NCBI GenBank assembly: GCA_001799575.1
Contig: MGTT01000012.1
Coordinates: forward strand, 1 to 54,382
Direction: 5' to 3'
DNA: 54,382 nt
Origin: Elusimicrobia bacterium GWA2_56_46
GTDB lineage: Bacteria > Elusimicrobiota > Elusimicrobia > Elusimicrobiales > UBA9959
Part shown: in pieces, positions 16,273 to 25,423 of the stretch
Numbering within the stretch: the stretch's first letter is position 1
Layout: each line of letters starts with the position of its first letter
Notes under the pieces: model-generated
Told to the model about the DNA's origin: nothing
What the model saw: the letters and a program-made list of their open reading frames with translations, nothing else
Database searches by the model: none
Program-made: the position numbers and the translations under genes

Positions 16273-16330
16273 CCGCACGGGCTCCGCAGGGGGCGTAGCT
16301 CCCTATCTTCCTGGATTTCGGAGAAGTAAT

Positions 16331-16646
16331 TAGGAAGTTGGAAGCAGCGTCCCCACATCTTGTCCTGGTGTAAGCCCCTGGCGATGCAGATGGAGCGGGT
16401 GGCAGGGGAGCCGGATAAGCGGAACCGTCCGGAGGCCGAGCATACGAAGCGCGGAGGCCGAGGAACGGAGGCGCGGCCACGGTGTGGCCGACGCCGGTTC
16501 CGCGTTCCGGGCCCCTGCCAGGTCCCGCGAACCTGCACCAGGAAATTACACAGAAGTCTTGACGTCTGGAGATAGGAAGTTTGGAAGCAGCGTCCCCAAA
16601 ATGGTATTTTTATACTGCGTTAGGAAGTTTGGAAGCAGCGTCCCCA
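16331..16646 (+). repeat. Three direct copies of a 25-26 bp REP-like repeat
   Basis: A 26-bp unit beginning TAGGAAGTTTGGAAGCAG and ending CGTCCCCA occurs at 16573-16598 and 16621-16646, and with one base fewer at 16331-16355. The first two copies flank structured element A. The last base of the third copy is the A of the yihY-family ATG. The unit resembles the short REP-type repeats mobilised by RAYT transposases in other bacteria, but no such transposase is in this window. Confidence 0.75.
16371..16562. repeat. Structured palindromic element, copy A
   Basis: A 192-bp element. Outer arms: GGCAGGGG and CCCCTGCC. Further in, CCGGA/TCCGG and GCGGAACCG/CGGTTCCGC pair. The core holds two direct GGAGGCCGAG units and the hairpin CGGCCAC-GGT-GTGGCCG (16474-16490). 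Its flanks (ATGCAGATGGAGCGGGTGGC and GAACCTGCACC) are nearly identical in copy C (27256-27473). There is no coding potential. It lies between two copies of the 25-26 bp repeat. Confidence 0.8.
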
Positions 16647-17476
16647 TGAACAAATTAAAATTAATAAGCGCAAGGGTCCAGGCCGTGTTAAGTCTGGCGG
16701 TTGTAAAATTTATCCGGCTTGACGGGGCGGAAGCGGCCGCGGCTTTCGCTTATAACGCGTTCTTCGCGTTGTTCCCGCTGATAATCCTTTTCGTAACTAT
16801 CGCTTCGCTCTTTGTCAACCGTTCCAGCGCCTCCGCCACTGTAATCGGCTACGTTGAGAACTATCTCCCTATCGGCGGCGAGATGCATAACTACATTTTC
16901 AAGACCATAGCCGGAGTGATCAAAGCCCGCGTTCATGCCGGCGCCGCCGCCTTTCTGATGCTGATCTGGGTCGGAACCCAGTTCTTTACCACCCTGGTTC
17001 ACGCGGTTAACCGGGCCTGGGGGATCAAAGCGGACAAATGGTGGCATCTGCCGCTGAAGAACCTGATCCTGCTGAGCATTATGGTCGTCGCGGTGCTGGC
17101 GGGTATGGCTGTGCCGGTGCTGGGGAAAGCGGCGAAGGGGCTTTTTTTCGGCCTCATCTTTTTTTCCTGGATCTACAATCTGGTCGTTTTTTTTCTTCCG
17201 TGGCTGGGAGTGTTCTTCAGCCTGGGCCTGTTTTACAAGTTCGCGCCGCGCCGCCGCACCCGCTTCTCCGAAGTGCGGCTCTCCGCTCTTTGCGCTACCC
17301 TCCTGCTGCTGGCGGCCCAGAATCTGTTTGTTATGTATATGAAACACTTCTCCTCTTTTAACGCGGTTTACGGGGCTTTCGGCGGGATCATGGCGCTGCT
17401 GCTGTGGATCTACCTTTCCGGCTGCATCATTATTTTCTGCGCCTGCCTATCCGCCGCCCAGTCCGAAATCCGTTGA
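16646..17476 (+). CDS. YihY/BrkB-family inner-membrane protein
   Basis: 276-aa polytopic membrane protein of the YihY/virulence factor BrkB family, with six predicted transmembrane helices (for example AYNAFFALFPLIILFVTIAS, VHAGAAAFLMLIWVGTQFFT, LKNLILLSIMVVAVLAGMAV, IYNLVVFFLPWLGVFFSLGL and IMALLLWIYLSGCIIIFCAC). Conserved features are FAYNAFFALFPL near the start, the VNRAWGIK loop and the final YLSGCIIIFCA. The molecular role of the family is unsettled. The ATG at 16646 starts inside the third copy of a 26-bp repeat; the reading frame extends upstream only through repeats, so that extension is not real. No Shine-Dalgarno is visible at the usual distance. Confidence 0.9.
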   Translation: MNKLKLISARVQAVLSLAVVKFIRLDGAEAAAAFAYNAFFALFPLIILFVTIASLFVNRSSASATVIGYVENYLPIGGEMHNYIFKTIAGVIKARVHAGAAAFLMLIWVGTQFFTTLVHAVNRAWGIKADKWWHLPLKNLILLSIMVVAVLAGMAVPVLGKAAKGLFFGLIFFSWIYNLVVFFLPWLGVFFSLGLFYKFAPRRRTRFSEVRLSALCATLLLLAAQNLFVMYMKHFSSFNAVYGAFGGIMALLLWIYLSGCIIIFCACLSAAQSEIR

Positions 17477-17534
17477 GGTCGCGGCCCTACTTTGATATAG
17501 TCTAACCAGAGTCTTTGATAACCGGAGGCGTACC

Positions 17535-18878
17535 ATGATGAAAAAATTAGCGCTGACACTGGCACTTTCCACCCTCTGTTCCGCGGCTGTTTTCGCCGGC
17601 GGCAAACCGGCCCGGCCCGGAGAAACGCCGTCTTTCGGCCAGTTGCTCGAATCTTTTTCCGGCGTTCCGCTTTCGCCGCGCGGCGAGGCGTCCCTTGAGT
17701 TTCTTCCGGAGCCGGAATTGAGCCCGGCCGCCGCGGAAGTCCTCAGAGGCGATGGCCGCTACTGGGCGACGGTGCGGGCCGCGGACAAGTATCAGAGGAC
17801 GGCGCTTCTTGAGGCCGGGCTGGATATCGTGGAAATAAAAAAGGACAGAGTCCTCGGCTTCGCCCGCAAGGCGGAGCTGGATCGGATGGCTGAAAAGGGC
17901 TTTATTATCGAAAACCGGATGACTATTTATGAATACGCCAGAAAGCATCTGAAAGATTTTCCCGCGGCCGACGGCGCCTACCACAACTATAAGGAAACCA
18001 CCGAGTTATTGCAGTCCCTGGCCGAGCGCAATCAGGATGTGGCGTCCCTGTTCTCGGCGGGCAAAACTCTGGAGGGGCGCGAGATCTGGTGTCTGCGCCT
18101 GAATTCCGCCGAGAAAGGGGTGAAGCCCAGTTCCAGGCCCGGAGTTTTTTACGTTGGGAACCACCATGCCCGCGAGCACCTTACCAACGAGGTCGCGCTG
18201 GGCCTGGCGGTATATCTTCTGGATCATAAGGCGGAGCCGGAAATAAAAAAGTATCTGGAGACCCTGGATATTTACATAATGCCGATGCTTAACGCGGACG
18301 GCGCGGAATACGACATTCAGACCGGCAGGTACCGCTGGCACAGGAAGAATACGCGCGTCAACCCCGATAAATCCATCGGTGTGGATCTGAACCGCAATTA
18401 TGATTCCCGCTGGTGCCGGGCGGGGGCCTCTCATACTCCTTCAGCCGACACTTACTGCGGCCCCTCCGCTTTTTCGGAGCCGGAAACGCTGGTTATTAAA
18501 AAATTCGTAGAAGCCAGGAAGAACCTAAAAACTCTCATGAGTTATCATTCTTACTCCAGCCTGCTGCTCTATCCCTGGGCCGGCCTGGCCACGCCCGTGG
18601 AAAACGAGAAAGACCGGCTGGTTTTTGAGAAGATGGCCAAAGGGATGACCGCTTTTACCGGCTACAAGCCCGAACAGTCCAGCGATCTCTACGTTGCCAC
18701 CGGAGACACCACGGATTGGGCTTATGCCACCGCGGGCATTTTCGCTTTCACCACGGAACTGGAGGGCAACAGCTTCTACCCCGGCGCCGCGATCATCCGC
18801 AAGGCGGTGGATAATAACGTGAAAGCGGCGGTCTATATGCTCAGCGTGACCGACGACCCGTATAAGCTGCTGCGGTAA
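17535..18878 (+). CDS. Secreted M14-family zinc carboxypeptidase
   Basis: 447-aa exported metallocarboxypeptidase. A signal peptide (MMKKLALTLALSTLCSAAVFA) is followed by a propeptide-like region to about residue 140. The catalytic domain has zinc ligands in GNHHAREHLTNE (around 208-212, HxxE) and the third His in MSYHSYSS (about 336). The substrate-binding NRNYD occurs in GVDLNRNYDSRW, and the general base Glu in FTTELEG (about 407). It would remove C-terminal residues from extracellular or periplasmic peptides. Two cysteines (RWCRAG, TYCGPS) probably form a disulfide. The start is one of two adjacent ATG codons, 6-9 nt after CCGGAGG. It appears monocistronic. Confidence 0.94.
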   Translation: MMKKLALTLALSTLCSAAVFAGGKPARPGETPSFGQLLESFSGVPLSPRGEASLEFLPEPELSPAAAEVLRGDGRYWATVRAADKYQRTALLEAGLDIVEIKKDRVLGFARKAELDRMAEKGFIIENRMTIYEYARKHLKDFPAADGAYHNYKETTELLQSLAERNQDVASLFSAGKTLEGREIWCLRLNSAEKGVKPSSRPGVFYVGNHHAREHLTNEVALGLAVYLLDHKAEPEIKKYLETLDIYIMPMLNADGAEYDIQTGRYRWHRKNTRVNPDKSIGVDLNRNYDSRWCRAGASHTPSADTYCGPSAFSEPETLVIKKFVEARKNLKTLMSYHSYSSLLLYPWAGLATPVENEKDRLVFEKMAKGMTAFTGYKPEQSSDLYVATGDTTDWAYATAGIFAFTTELEGNSFYPGAAIIRKAVDNNVKAAVYMLSVTDDPYKLLR

Positions 18879-18913
18879 TACTTTTTACCGGCATGGGGCC
18901 GCCGCCCACAAAC

Positions 18914-18951
18914 GATCAACCTGAATCCTTCCAACAGGATTCAGGTTGATC
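18914..18951. terminator. Convergent hairpin terminator
   Basis: A 16-bp perfect stem (18914-18929 with 18936-18951, ends GATCAACCTG/CAGGTTGATC) encloses a 6-nt TCCAAC loop between two convergent genes. No T tract follows on either strand, so it may work by blocking collisions or by mRNA end protection. Confidence 0.65.
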
Positions 18952-18957
18952 GGAAAC

Positions 18958-19473
18958 TCAGAAACGTTTGTCGATCGCTTCCACGAGGCGCACCGCGCCA
19001 TAACCTACAGCCGCTCCGGCTACTATCGCTCCCCCTCCGATTATAACGGCAGTCGCGATTCCCCCGATGGCAAAACCGATCATGGGGGTAGCAAGGTATG
19101 GAATAGCCTGTCCGATAGCCATTAAGAACGGCGCACCAACCACAGCGCCCATTACGCCGCCCACAACGGCTCCTTTCCCTGCGGCGGACGCGCCCTTGTT
19201 TTCCGCCTTTTTGTCCGCTTCCTTACTCAGGGGGGGCGGCGCTTTTGCGGAGATTTTGCTGTAATCCTTGGCTTTGGCATTGCATTTCGCGGCCTCGGCT
19301 GGAGCGAAGTCGCCGGCCAGCTGAACCGGGGAGGGCGCGGAATCCAGTTTGCCGCTTATCTGCTGTTCGGCAAATTTCATGCCGCCTTCCATTCTTTGCG
19401 TTTCATCACCGGCCGCTCCGGCCAGGCCTGAAAACACTATGGACGCGCCTAATGCTATAACTAATTTTTTCAT
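18958..19473 (-). CDS. Secreted protein with a glycine-zipper-like membrane segment
   Basis: 171-aa protein with signal peptide (MKKLVIALGASIVFSGLAGA), a hydrophilic middle containing KISAKAPPPLSKEADKKAEN, and a long C-terminal Gly/Ala/Ile region (GAVVGGVMGAVVGAPFLMAI, then FAIGGIATAVIIGGGAIVAG). The GxxxG spacing suggests glycine-zipper helices inserting into a membrane, possibly the outer membrane. The family is not recognised. AAGGAG lies before the ATG. The 230 bp upstream hold no gene, only the partial palindrome GGTCCT...AGGACC near 19590-19620. Confidence 0.75.
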   Translation of the reverse strand: MKKLVIALGASIVFSGLAGAAGDETQRMEGGMKFAEQQISGKLDSAPSPVQLAGDFAPAEAAKCNAKAKDYSKISAKAPPPLSKEADKKAENKGASAAGKGAVVGGVMGAVVGAPFLMAIGQAIPYLATPMIGFAIGGIATAVIIGGGAIVAGAAVGYGAVRLVEAIDKRF

Positions 19474-19707
19474 TTTATTTCTCCTTAATATTCCTTAGAA
19501 CTCCCGGTTTTCAATCAGCTTTCCGGTTCCTCAACGGCAACCCTTGTATGGTTAAATTCTAACAGTAAACTCGCAGATTGGCATGGGCTGAAAGGTCCTG
19601 AAAAAATCAGCAAAGGACCCACCGGCAAACGGGCAATTCGGTTGTTTATGCAGGAAAAGAAACCCTGATGCAAAGAGGTGGAACGATGGGGTGTGCAATA
19701 TGGCGGT

Positions 19708-20613
19708 TTAGTGCGCTTCCAGCACCGCTTCGCCTATGCGGTCGGCAAGCGAGGGGTCGTCTATGAACGGGTTGCGGTTGCCCTGGAACGCTTCCACGAG
19801 ATCGTTGCGGCGGAGTTCGTTGGTGTCGGGCGGATCCTGGCGGTTCCACTTCAGCAGCAGCGGTACGCGGCTGGTCCAGAAATCTTTGTAATTCATACCC
19901 TGGCGGATATTTTTATCGTAATAGCGCGCCACGAAATACAGCATGGCGCGGGCCACATTGCCTTTCTCCGGATCGCAGGGCTCGAACCCCTCCCTGCCCA
20001 GTTTGGAGCCGCAGGAGGTGCTGTAGCTCGCGTTTGAAACTTCGGCGAATCTCACGTTGCCGCGGCGGCTGTTGGGCGTGTATAAGGTAGGAGCCAACTG
20101 GTGCAGATCCGAAACCATGGGCATGGCGCTTTTGAAATAGCTCTGGGGCCAGATATGTTCGGCGTTCACAAAGCTGTCTACCACGCCGTCTTCGTTCTGG
20201 TCTCCCTGCTCAGGATAGTCGCCGCCGTTGTCGCTGGAGCCCCGGACGCAGACCTCGGAATAAAAAGTCATTATGCCGGGCCCGCCGCCGCAGATCACAT
20301 TGTCCGCTTTGGAATACATATAGGCCTTGGCCTGCTTGTACCCGGGGGGCGCGGCTCTGACGGACATCAGGGCTTTGTGAAGTTCCTGGAAAAGCTGTTC
20401 GCCGGAAAGTCCGCCCCATGACTCCCGGACAGGGAGGGGGATGGGCGGCGACGCCGTTCCTCCCCGGTCAATGGACGCCAGGAGGGTGTAAGCTTTGAGG
20501 GATTCGAAAGCGCCGGGATGGTTTCCAACCGGAGGCGTGGATTGGGCGCGGGCGCTAGTTGCGGAAACTGCCAGGAGCGAGGCGGCTGCAAGGACGATCT
20601 TGATGCGGCTCAA
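19708..20613 (-). CDS. Secreted endonuclease I (EndA/NucM family), copy 1
   Basis: 301-aa exported non-specific nuclease of the endonuclease I family (beta-beta-alpha-metal fold). A signal peptide (IKIVLAAASLLAVSATSARA) is followed by the catalytic segment NAEHIWPQSYF, the metal-supporting DLHQLAPTLYTPN and the C-terminal conserved NRQDPPDTNELRRND...NRNPFIDDP. Cysteine pairs (NVICGGG, EVCVRG) suit an extracellular enzyme. It starts with TTG preceded by GGAGGAAC; the paralogue at 20760 has the same leader. It would degrade environmental DNA or RNA for nutrients or biofilm turnover. The stop of the second copy lies 146 bp upstream. Confidence 0.92.
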   Translation of the reverse strand: MSRIKIVLAAASLLAVSATSARAQSTPPVGNHPGAFESLKAYTLLASIDRGGTASPPIPLPVRESWGGLSGEQLFQELHKALMSVRAAPPGYKQAKAYMYSKADNVICGGGPGIMTFYSEVCVRGSSDNGGDYPEQGDQNEDGVVDSFVNAEHIWPQSYFKSAMPMVSDLHQLAPTLYTPNSRRGNVRFAEVSNASYSTSCGSKLGREGFEPCDPEKGNVARAMLYFVARYYDKNIRQGMNYKDFWTSRVPLLLKWNRQDPPDTNELRRNDLVEAFQGNRNPFIDDPSLADRIGEAVLEAH

Positions 20614-20702
20614 AGTTCCTCCAACTGCTGCTGACGGATATGGCTGCCGTCACTGACTTGACCTATGTCAACAATAGTTTAGTCCATACGGCCTATCTCG
20701 CA

Positions 20703-20741
20703 AGGACCAAAGGGCCTATGTCAATATAGGCCTAAAGTCCT
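20703..20741. repeat. Imperfect palindrome between the two nuclease genes
   Basis: AGGAC...GGGCCTAT (20703-20719) faces ATAGGCC...GTCCT (20726-20741) around GTCAAT. The outer five and inner seven pairs match and a short centre does not. It lies 18 bp after the stop of nuclease copy 2 and may be its terminator. Related half-motifs (GTCTTTAGGCC near 9571, AGTCCTTTGGCCC near 21748) occur in other gene-free stretches. Confidence 0.45.
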
Positions 20742-20759
20742 AGCAGCAAGTTTTGGAGG

Positions 20760-21653
20760 TTAATGTGAGGCGAAAACTTGGGCGCCGATCTTATCGGCGA
20801 GGGAGGGGTCGTCCACAAAAGGATTGCGGTTCCCCTGGAATTGGTTTATAAGTTCGTTGCGGCGGAGTTCATTGGAATCCGGCGGATCCTTGCGGTTCCA
20901 CTCCAGGAACATCGGCACGCGTTTGGCCCAGAAATCCTTATAATTCATGTCGTCGCGGATATTTCTGTCGTAATAGCGGACGACGAAATACAGCATCGCC
21001 CTGGCTGCATCGCCTTTAATGCTGTCGGCCGGTTCAAAACCTTCCCAGTCCATTTTGGTGCCGTTGGCGGTGGAGTAGGCGGGTTTTTCCACTACCGCAA
21101 AGGGGAGATTCGCTCTGGCGCTGTTAGGGGTTATGAAAGTGGGGAAAATATGATGCAGGTCGGACTTCATGGGGTAGGCCTGGTTAAAATAACCCTGGGG
21201 CCAGCCGTGTTCTGCGTTCATTCCCTCGGAGTCCACCAGCCCGTCCCCGTTCTGGTCTCCCTGCTCCTTATAATCCTCTCCGTGCTGGCTTGAGCCTTTT
21301 ACGCAGATCTGCGAGTAAAATTCAAGAACGCCCGGGACGCCGCCGCAGCCGACATTGTCGGCACGGGAAAACATGAATTTCTTGGCGTCGAGATAAGCAT
21401 GCCCTGAGGGCGCTGAGGCGGGTTCCGTCTGCCTGTGAAGCTGCTGGAAAAGCTGTTCGCCTGATAACGCCGAGGCGAGCGGAAGCGAAGGGGTCGGGAT
21501 GAGGGACGAGGGGCGCGGAGTGTATTCCAGCGAAGCTGAAAAGATTTCGAGATCATTTAAGGCTTCCGCGGCATTGACGCGGAAAGGGGCGGCGGAGATA
21601 TAAAAAGCGCAAGCGGAAAAGATGAAGATAAGTATCAGCCTGGTGCGGTTCAA
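20760..21653 (-). CDS. Secreted endonuclease I (EndA/NucM family), copy 2
   Basis: 297-aa paralogue of the downstream nuclease. It has a signal peptide (LILIFIFSACAFYISAAPF), catalytic NAEHGWPQGYF (His kept, IWPQS changed to GWPQG), DLHHIFPTFITPN and the conserved tail NRKDPPDSNELRRNE...NRNPFVDDP. The start was placed at the TTG at 21653 because GGAGGGAAC precedes it exactly as in copy 1; another TTG lies 21 nt upstream. Head-to-tail order and about 60% similarity by eye indicate tandem duplication. Confidence 0.9.
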   Translation of the reverse strand: MNRTRLILIFIFSACAFYISAAPFRVNAAEALNDLEIFSASLEYTPRPSSLIPTPSLPLASALSGEQLFQQLHRQTEPASAPSGHAYLDAKKFMFSRADNVGCGGVPGVLEFYSQICVKGSSQHGEDYKEQGDQNGDGLVDSEGMNAEHGWPQGYFNQAYPMKSDLHHIFPTFITPNSARANLPFAVVEKPAYSTANGTKMDWEGFEPADSIKGDAARAMLYFVVRYYDRNIRDDMNYKDFWAKRVPMFLEWNRKDPPDSNELRRNELINQFQGNRNPFVDDPSLADKIGAQVFASH

Positions 21654-21766
21654 GTTCCCTCCGGTAATACTCAATCGGTCCGTCGTCAGGTTTATTATAG
21701 TTTAAATCTCCCTTTCTTAACATGGGCACATTGGGTAAGCGGGCTGTAGTCCTTTGGCCCGGGGGG

Positions 21767-21795
21767 TTGCGCCCGGGAATAGTAAAAGTTAGAAT
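21767..21795 (+). promoter_or_regulatory. Promoter of pgm, predicted leaderless start
   Basis: TTGCGC (21767-21772), a 17-bp spacer, then TAGAAT (21790-21795). The ATG begins 7 bases after the box, which is where RNA polymerase would start. No ribosome-binding site exists between the box and the ATG. Confidence 0.7.
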
Positions 21796-21801
21796 TTCCG
21801 T

Positions 21802-23448
21802 ATGAAAATAAGCCCTCTCGCCGGGAAGATTTTGCCGGCTGAAATGCTGACGGATATCCCCAGACTGCTGGACGCTTATTATTCAGGGATCCCGGATCCG
21901 TCCGTCCCGTCCCAGCGGATCTCTTTCGGCACTTCCGGACACAGGGGAACTTCGCTTGAAAACTCGTTCAACGAACGCCACATTCTGGCGGTTACGCAGG
22001 CTATCTGCTCCCATCGCCGCGCGGCGAAGATAGACGGGCCTCTTTTTATCGGCATGGATACGCACGCCCTCTCCCTGCCGGCGTTCGAAAGCGCGCTCGA
22101 AGTCCTGGCGGGCAACGGCGTGGAAGTCATGGTCTCAGACCTGGATGAGTATACCCCGACCCCGGCTGTTTCACACGCCATCCTGGAGTACAACCGCGGT
22201 CGAAAGACCGGCCTGGCGGACGGGATCCTTATCACGCCGTCCCACAATCCTCCATCCGACGGCGGTTTTAAATACAATCCGCCGCACGGCGGCCCGGCCG
22301 AGCCGGAGCTCACGGGCCCCATCCAGGCTCTGGCCAACGAACTGCTGCGGAGCGGCCTGTCCGGCGTCAAACGCCTTCCGCTGGTAAAAGCCCTTAAAGC
22401 CGCCACTACGCACCGATATGATTATGCCGGGGCCTATATACGCGGTCTCGCGGAAGTGGTGGATATGGACGCTATCCGCGGCGCAGGCCTGAAGCTGGGT
22501 GTGGATCCGCTGGGGGGCGCCGGCGTGCATTACTGGGCGCCGATAGCCGAACTTTACGGCCTGGATCTGACCGTGGTCAGCGAAGAAGTGGATCCTGCTT
22601 TCGCTTTCATGACCGCCGACTGGGACGGCAAGATACGCATGGATCCCTCTTCTCCATACGCCATGAAACGCCTTATAGGACTTAAAGACGGCTTCGATAT
22701 CGCGTTCGGCTGCGACACCGATTACGACCGCCACGGCATCGTCACTAAAAGCGCCGGGCTCATGCCGCCGAACCATTACCTTTCCGCCGCCATTTTCTAC
22801 CTGTTCCGGAACCGTCCGAAATGGCGCGCGGACGCGGCGGTGGGCAAGACGGTGGTTTCAAGTTCCATGATAGATAAAGTCGCGGCCAGCTCGGGCCGCC
22901 GTCTCCGCGAAGTCCCGGTCGGTTTCAAATGGTTCGTAGACGGCCTGCTGGACGGCGGACTCGGTTTCGGCGGAGAGGAAAGCGCGGGCGCCTCGTTCCT
23001 GCGTTTTGACGGCGGGGCCTGGAGCACCGACAAGGACGCCATTATACTTTCGCTGCTTTCGGCGGAGCTTACCGCCCGCCTGGGCAAGGATCCTTCCGAA
23101 GTTTATAAGGAACTGGAGCGAGAGTTTGGCTCCCATTATTACGAGCGTCACGACGCGCGGGCCACGCCCGCCCAGAAAGACCTGCTCAAGCGGCTTGCAC
23201 CCGAACAGGTATCTTTTAAGGAACTGGCCGGGGAAAAAATTACGGCGGTAATGACCCGCGCTCCCGGAAATAACGAGCCCATAGGCGGCGTTAAAGTGGT
23301 TTCCGGCGGCGGCTGGTTCGCCGCCAGGCCTTCCGGCACGGAAGACGTTTATAAACTCTACGCCGAGAGTTTTAAAAGCGAAGAGCACCTCAGGCGCATC
23401 TTTACGGACGCGGAAGAGATGGTGAGCGGGGCGCTGAGGACAAAATGA
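21802..23448 (+). CDS. pgm: Phosphoglucomutase (alpha-D-glucose-phosphate specific)
   Basis: 548-aa alpha-D-phosphohexomutase interconverting glucose-1-phosphate and glucose-6-phosphate in the cytosol, linking glycogen or sugar-nucleotide synthesis with glycolysis. Motifs in order: N-terminal [11 protein letters not shown], the active-site serine loop [16 protein letters not shown], metal loop [10 protein letters not shown], sugar-binding [10 protein letters not shown] and phosphate-binding RPSGTED. This matches the long bacterial Pgm subfamily (about 545 aa). It is the first gene of a coupled operon: its TGA overlaps the ATG of gnd. The predicted promoter places the transcription start on the ATG. 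Confidence 0.96.
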   Translation: MKISPLAGKILPAEMLTDIPRLLDAYYSGIPDPSVPSQRISFGTSGHRGTSLENSFNERHILAVTQAICSHRRAAKIDGPLFIGMDTHALSLPAFESALEVLAGNGVEVMVSDLDEYTPTPAVSHAILEYNRGRKTGLADGILITPSHNPPSDGGFKYNPPHGGPAEPELTGPIQALANELLRSGLSGVKRLPLVKALKAATTHRYDYAGAYIRGLAEVVDMDAIRGAGLKLGVDPLGGAGVHYWAPIAELYGLDLTVVSEEVDPAFAFMTADWDGKIRMDPSSPYAMKRLIGLKDGFDIAFGCDTDYDRHGIVTKSAGLMPPNHYLSAAIFYLFRNRPKWRADAAVGKTVVSSSMIDKVAASSGRRLREVPVGFKWFVDGLLDGGLGFGGEESAGASFLRFDGGAWSTDKDAIILSLLSAELTARLGKDPSEVYKELEREFGSHYYERHDARATPAQKDLLKRLAPEQVSFKELAGEKITAVMTRAPGNNEPIGGVKVVSGGGWFAARPSGTEDVYKLYAESFKSEEHLRRIFTDAEEMVSGALRTK

Positions 23449-24857
23449 TAAAAAACTGCGAGATAGGGGTGGTCGGGCTGGGTGTGATGGGCCGCAACTT
23501 TCTGCTGAATATAGCCGGGCACGGTTTCTCCGCGGCCGGCTATAACAGAACTCCGGAAAAACTGGCCCTGCTGAAAGAGGAGGGTAAAGGTCTGCCCGTG
23601 ACAGGTACGGGCGACCCTAAAGAATTCGTGGCCCTCCTGCGCCGTCCGCGCGCGGTCATCATCCTGGTGCCGGCCGGGGCCGCGGCGGACTCGGTCATAG
23701 AGTCGCTGATCCCGTTCCTGGAAAAGGGCGATCTGCTCATAGACGCCGGCAATTCCCATTATAAAGACACCGAACGCCGGGCGGCGGCCCTGGCGGCCCA
23801 AGGCCTGTTCTTTATGGGCGCCGGTATTTCCGGCGGAGAGGAAGGGGCGCGTAAAGGCCCCAGTATCATGATCGGCGGCGATAAGAACGCCTATGAAAGA
23901 GTGCGCCCTATATTCGAAGCGGCGGCGGCCAAAGCGGGCGGAGAGCCCTGCGCGGCCCTGCTGGGCTCCGGCTCGTCCGGCCATTTCGTAAAGATGGTCC
24001 ATAACGGCATAGAATACGCCTTTATGCAGCTTATCGCCGAGACTTATGACTTTATGCGGCGCGGCCTGGGGTTGGATAACGAGGAATTAAGCGCCGTTTA
24101 CTCCGGCTGGAATAAGGGCGAGCTTAATTCTTACCTTATCGAGATCACGGCGCGGATCTTCTCCCGCGCGGACGAAAAGACCGGAAAAAAACTGGTGGAC
24201 GCGATCAGGGACGCGGCCGGACAGAAGGGAACGGGAATGTGGACGACGCAGGCCGCCCTGGAACTCCGGACTCCGGTTCCAACTATCGACGCGGCGGTCG
24301 CGATGAGGGATCTTTCGTTTTATGAAACAGAAAGAGCCGCCGCGGCCGGACTTTTTGGAACCCCGGCTGGTACGTCCGATGCGGACAGCGGAGAGAAAAA
24401 CCTTGCGCGTCTGCGTAACGCTCTTCACGCCGCCATGCTGCTGACTTACGCCCAGGGCATGGCCCTGCTCTCGGCCGCCTCAAAAAAGCGCGGCTACGGT
24501 CTGGATCTTGAAACCGTGGCCCGGATCTGGCGGGGCGGCTGCATTATCCGTTCGGCCATGCTTGAAGATCTCCGCTCCGCCTATCTCCGCGAACCCGCCC
24601 TGCCCGTCCTGTTCCTGGATCCCGGCATCGCAAAAAAAATCAAGGATTGCCACGAGGATCTGCGCGCCATAGTTTCCTCCGCCGCCCTGGCCGGCCTGCC
24701 AGTGCCGGCATTTATGTCCGCGCTGGGCTATTTCGACGCCTGGCGGAGCGGCCGCCTTCCGGCCAATCTTATCCAGGCCCAGAGGGATTATTTCGGCGCC
24801 CATACGTACGAACGCACGGACGCCAAAGGGACTTTCCATACCGAGTGGGAGAAATGA
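23445..24857 (+). CDS. gnd: 6-phosphogluconate dehydrogenase (decarboxylating)
   Basis: 470-aa enzyme oxidising 6-phosphogluconate to ribulose-5-phosphate and CO2 with NAD(P)+ in the pentose-phosphate pathway. The Rossmann motif [13 protein letters not shown] is at the N-terminus. The family signature [19 protein letters not shown], the catalytic lysine in [13 protein letters not shown] and C-terminal FHTEWEK match the ~470-aa dimeric class. In the nucleotide loop the residues after the second strand (YNRTPEKL) include the Arg typical of NADP use. It overlaps both neighbours by four bases (ATGA), so pgm-gnd-acetyltransferase are translationally coupled. Confidence 0.96.
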   Translation: MIKNCEIGVVGLGVMGRNFLLNIAGHGFSAAGYNRTPEKLALLKEEGKGLPVTGTGDPKEFVALLRRPRAVIILVPAGAAADSVIESLIPFLEKGDLLIDAGNSHYKDTERRAAALAAQGLFFMGAGISGGEEGARKGPSIMIGGDKNAYERVRPIFEAAAAKAGGEPCAALLGSGSSGHFVKMVHNGIEYAFMQLIAETYDFMRRGLGLDNEELSAVYSGWNKGELNSYLIEITARIFSRADEKTGKKLVDAIRDAAGQKGTGMWTTQAALELRTPVPTIDAAVAMRDLSFYETERAAAAGLFGTPAGTSDADSGEKNLARLRNALHAAMLLTYAQGMALLSAASKKRGYGLDLETVARIWRGGCIIRSAMLEDLRSAYLREPALPVLFLDPGIAKKIKDCHEDLRAIVSSAALAGLPVPAFMSALGYFDAWRSGRLPANLIQAQRDYFGAHTYERTDAKGTFHTEWEK

Positions 24858-25336
24858 AACACGGCATAAACATAAGACTGACAAAGGACGCGGCGGATTT
24901 CCGCGCCTGCGCAAAGTTCATGGCGGCAACCGATCCGTGGCTGACCCTTGGGCGGGATTATAAGGCCTGCCTCCGGGCCGTGACCGCCCCCGCGCGCGAG
25001 GTGTACGCAGCGAAGGAGGCCGGCAGGGCGCTGGGTTTTGTGATCCTCCAGATGACGGGGACTTTCAGAGGATATATCCAGACCGTCTGCGTAGCCCCGG
25101 AAGCGCGCGGGCGGGGCATCGGCACGGGGCTGGTGCGTTTCGCGGAGGAACGCATTTTCAAAGACGTCCCGAACGTCTTCATCTGCGTGTCTTCGTTCAA
25201 CCGGGGCGCTCAGCGTCTTTACAGGCGGCTGGGCTATAAAAAGACCGGGAAGCTGAAAGATTTTATCGTAAAAGGCAGCGACGAGATTCTGCTTCGTAAA
25301 ACCCTTGGGCCGATCGCAGGATATAGGGGCAAATAA
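24854..25336 (+). CDS. GNAT-family N-acetyltransferase
   Basis: 160-aa acetyltransferase. The acetyl-CoA-binding motif A is VAPEARGRGIGTGLVRFAEE, followed by the typical C-terminal SSFNRGAQRLYRRLGYKKTG. Substrate is unknown. The ATG overlaps the gnd stop (ATGA). The longer upstream frame lies inside gnd and is not real. Position as third gene of a sugar-phosphate operon is suggestive, but acetyltransferases often ride in unrelated operons. Confidence 0.88.
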   Translation: MKHGINIRLTKDAADFRACAKFMAATDPWLTLGRDYKACLRAVTAPAREVYAAKEAGRALGFVILQMTGTFRGYIQTVCVAPEARGRGIGTGLVRFAEERIFKDVPNVFICVSSFNRGAQRLYRRLGYKKTGKLKDFIVKGSDEILLRKTLGPIAGYRGK

Positions 25337-25338
25337 TT

Positions 25339-25402
25339 CCGGATTGAAGATTTAAGATTCCGGATTTTATCTGAATTTTCTAATTTTAAATCTTTAATCT
25401 TG
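25339..25402. repeat. AT-rich intergenic inverted repeat
   Basis: GGATTGAAGATTTAAGATTC and AAATCTTTAATCTTGAATTC face each other over about 20 bp in an otherwise GC-rich region. It resembles the short low-complexity intergenic repeats found in several other gaps here (31665-31855 and 33725-33760). Confidence 0.5.
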
Positions 25403-25423
25403 AATTCTCATCGGAATAACAGC

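Noticed and set aside
16484-16645. N-terminal extension of the YihY-family protein with repeated RKFGSSVP
   Set aside because: The repeated peptide is just translation of the 26-bp DNA repeat; there is no coding signal upstream of ATG 16646.
21754-21772. Sigma-54 promoter (TTGGCCC...TTGC) before pgm
   Set aside because: The GG-to-GC spacing is 11 instead of 10 bp; the sigma-70-like TTGCGC/TAGAAT pair explains the site better.
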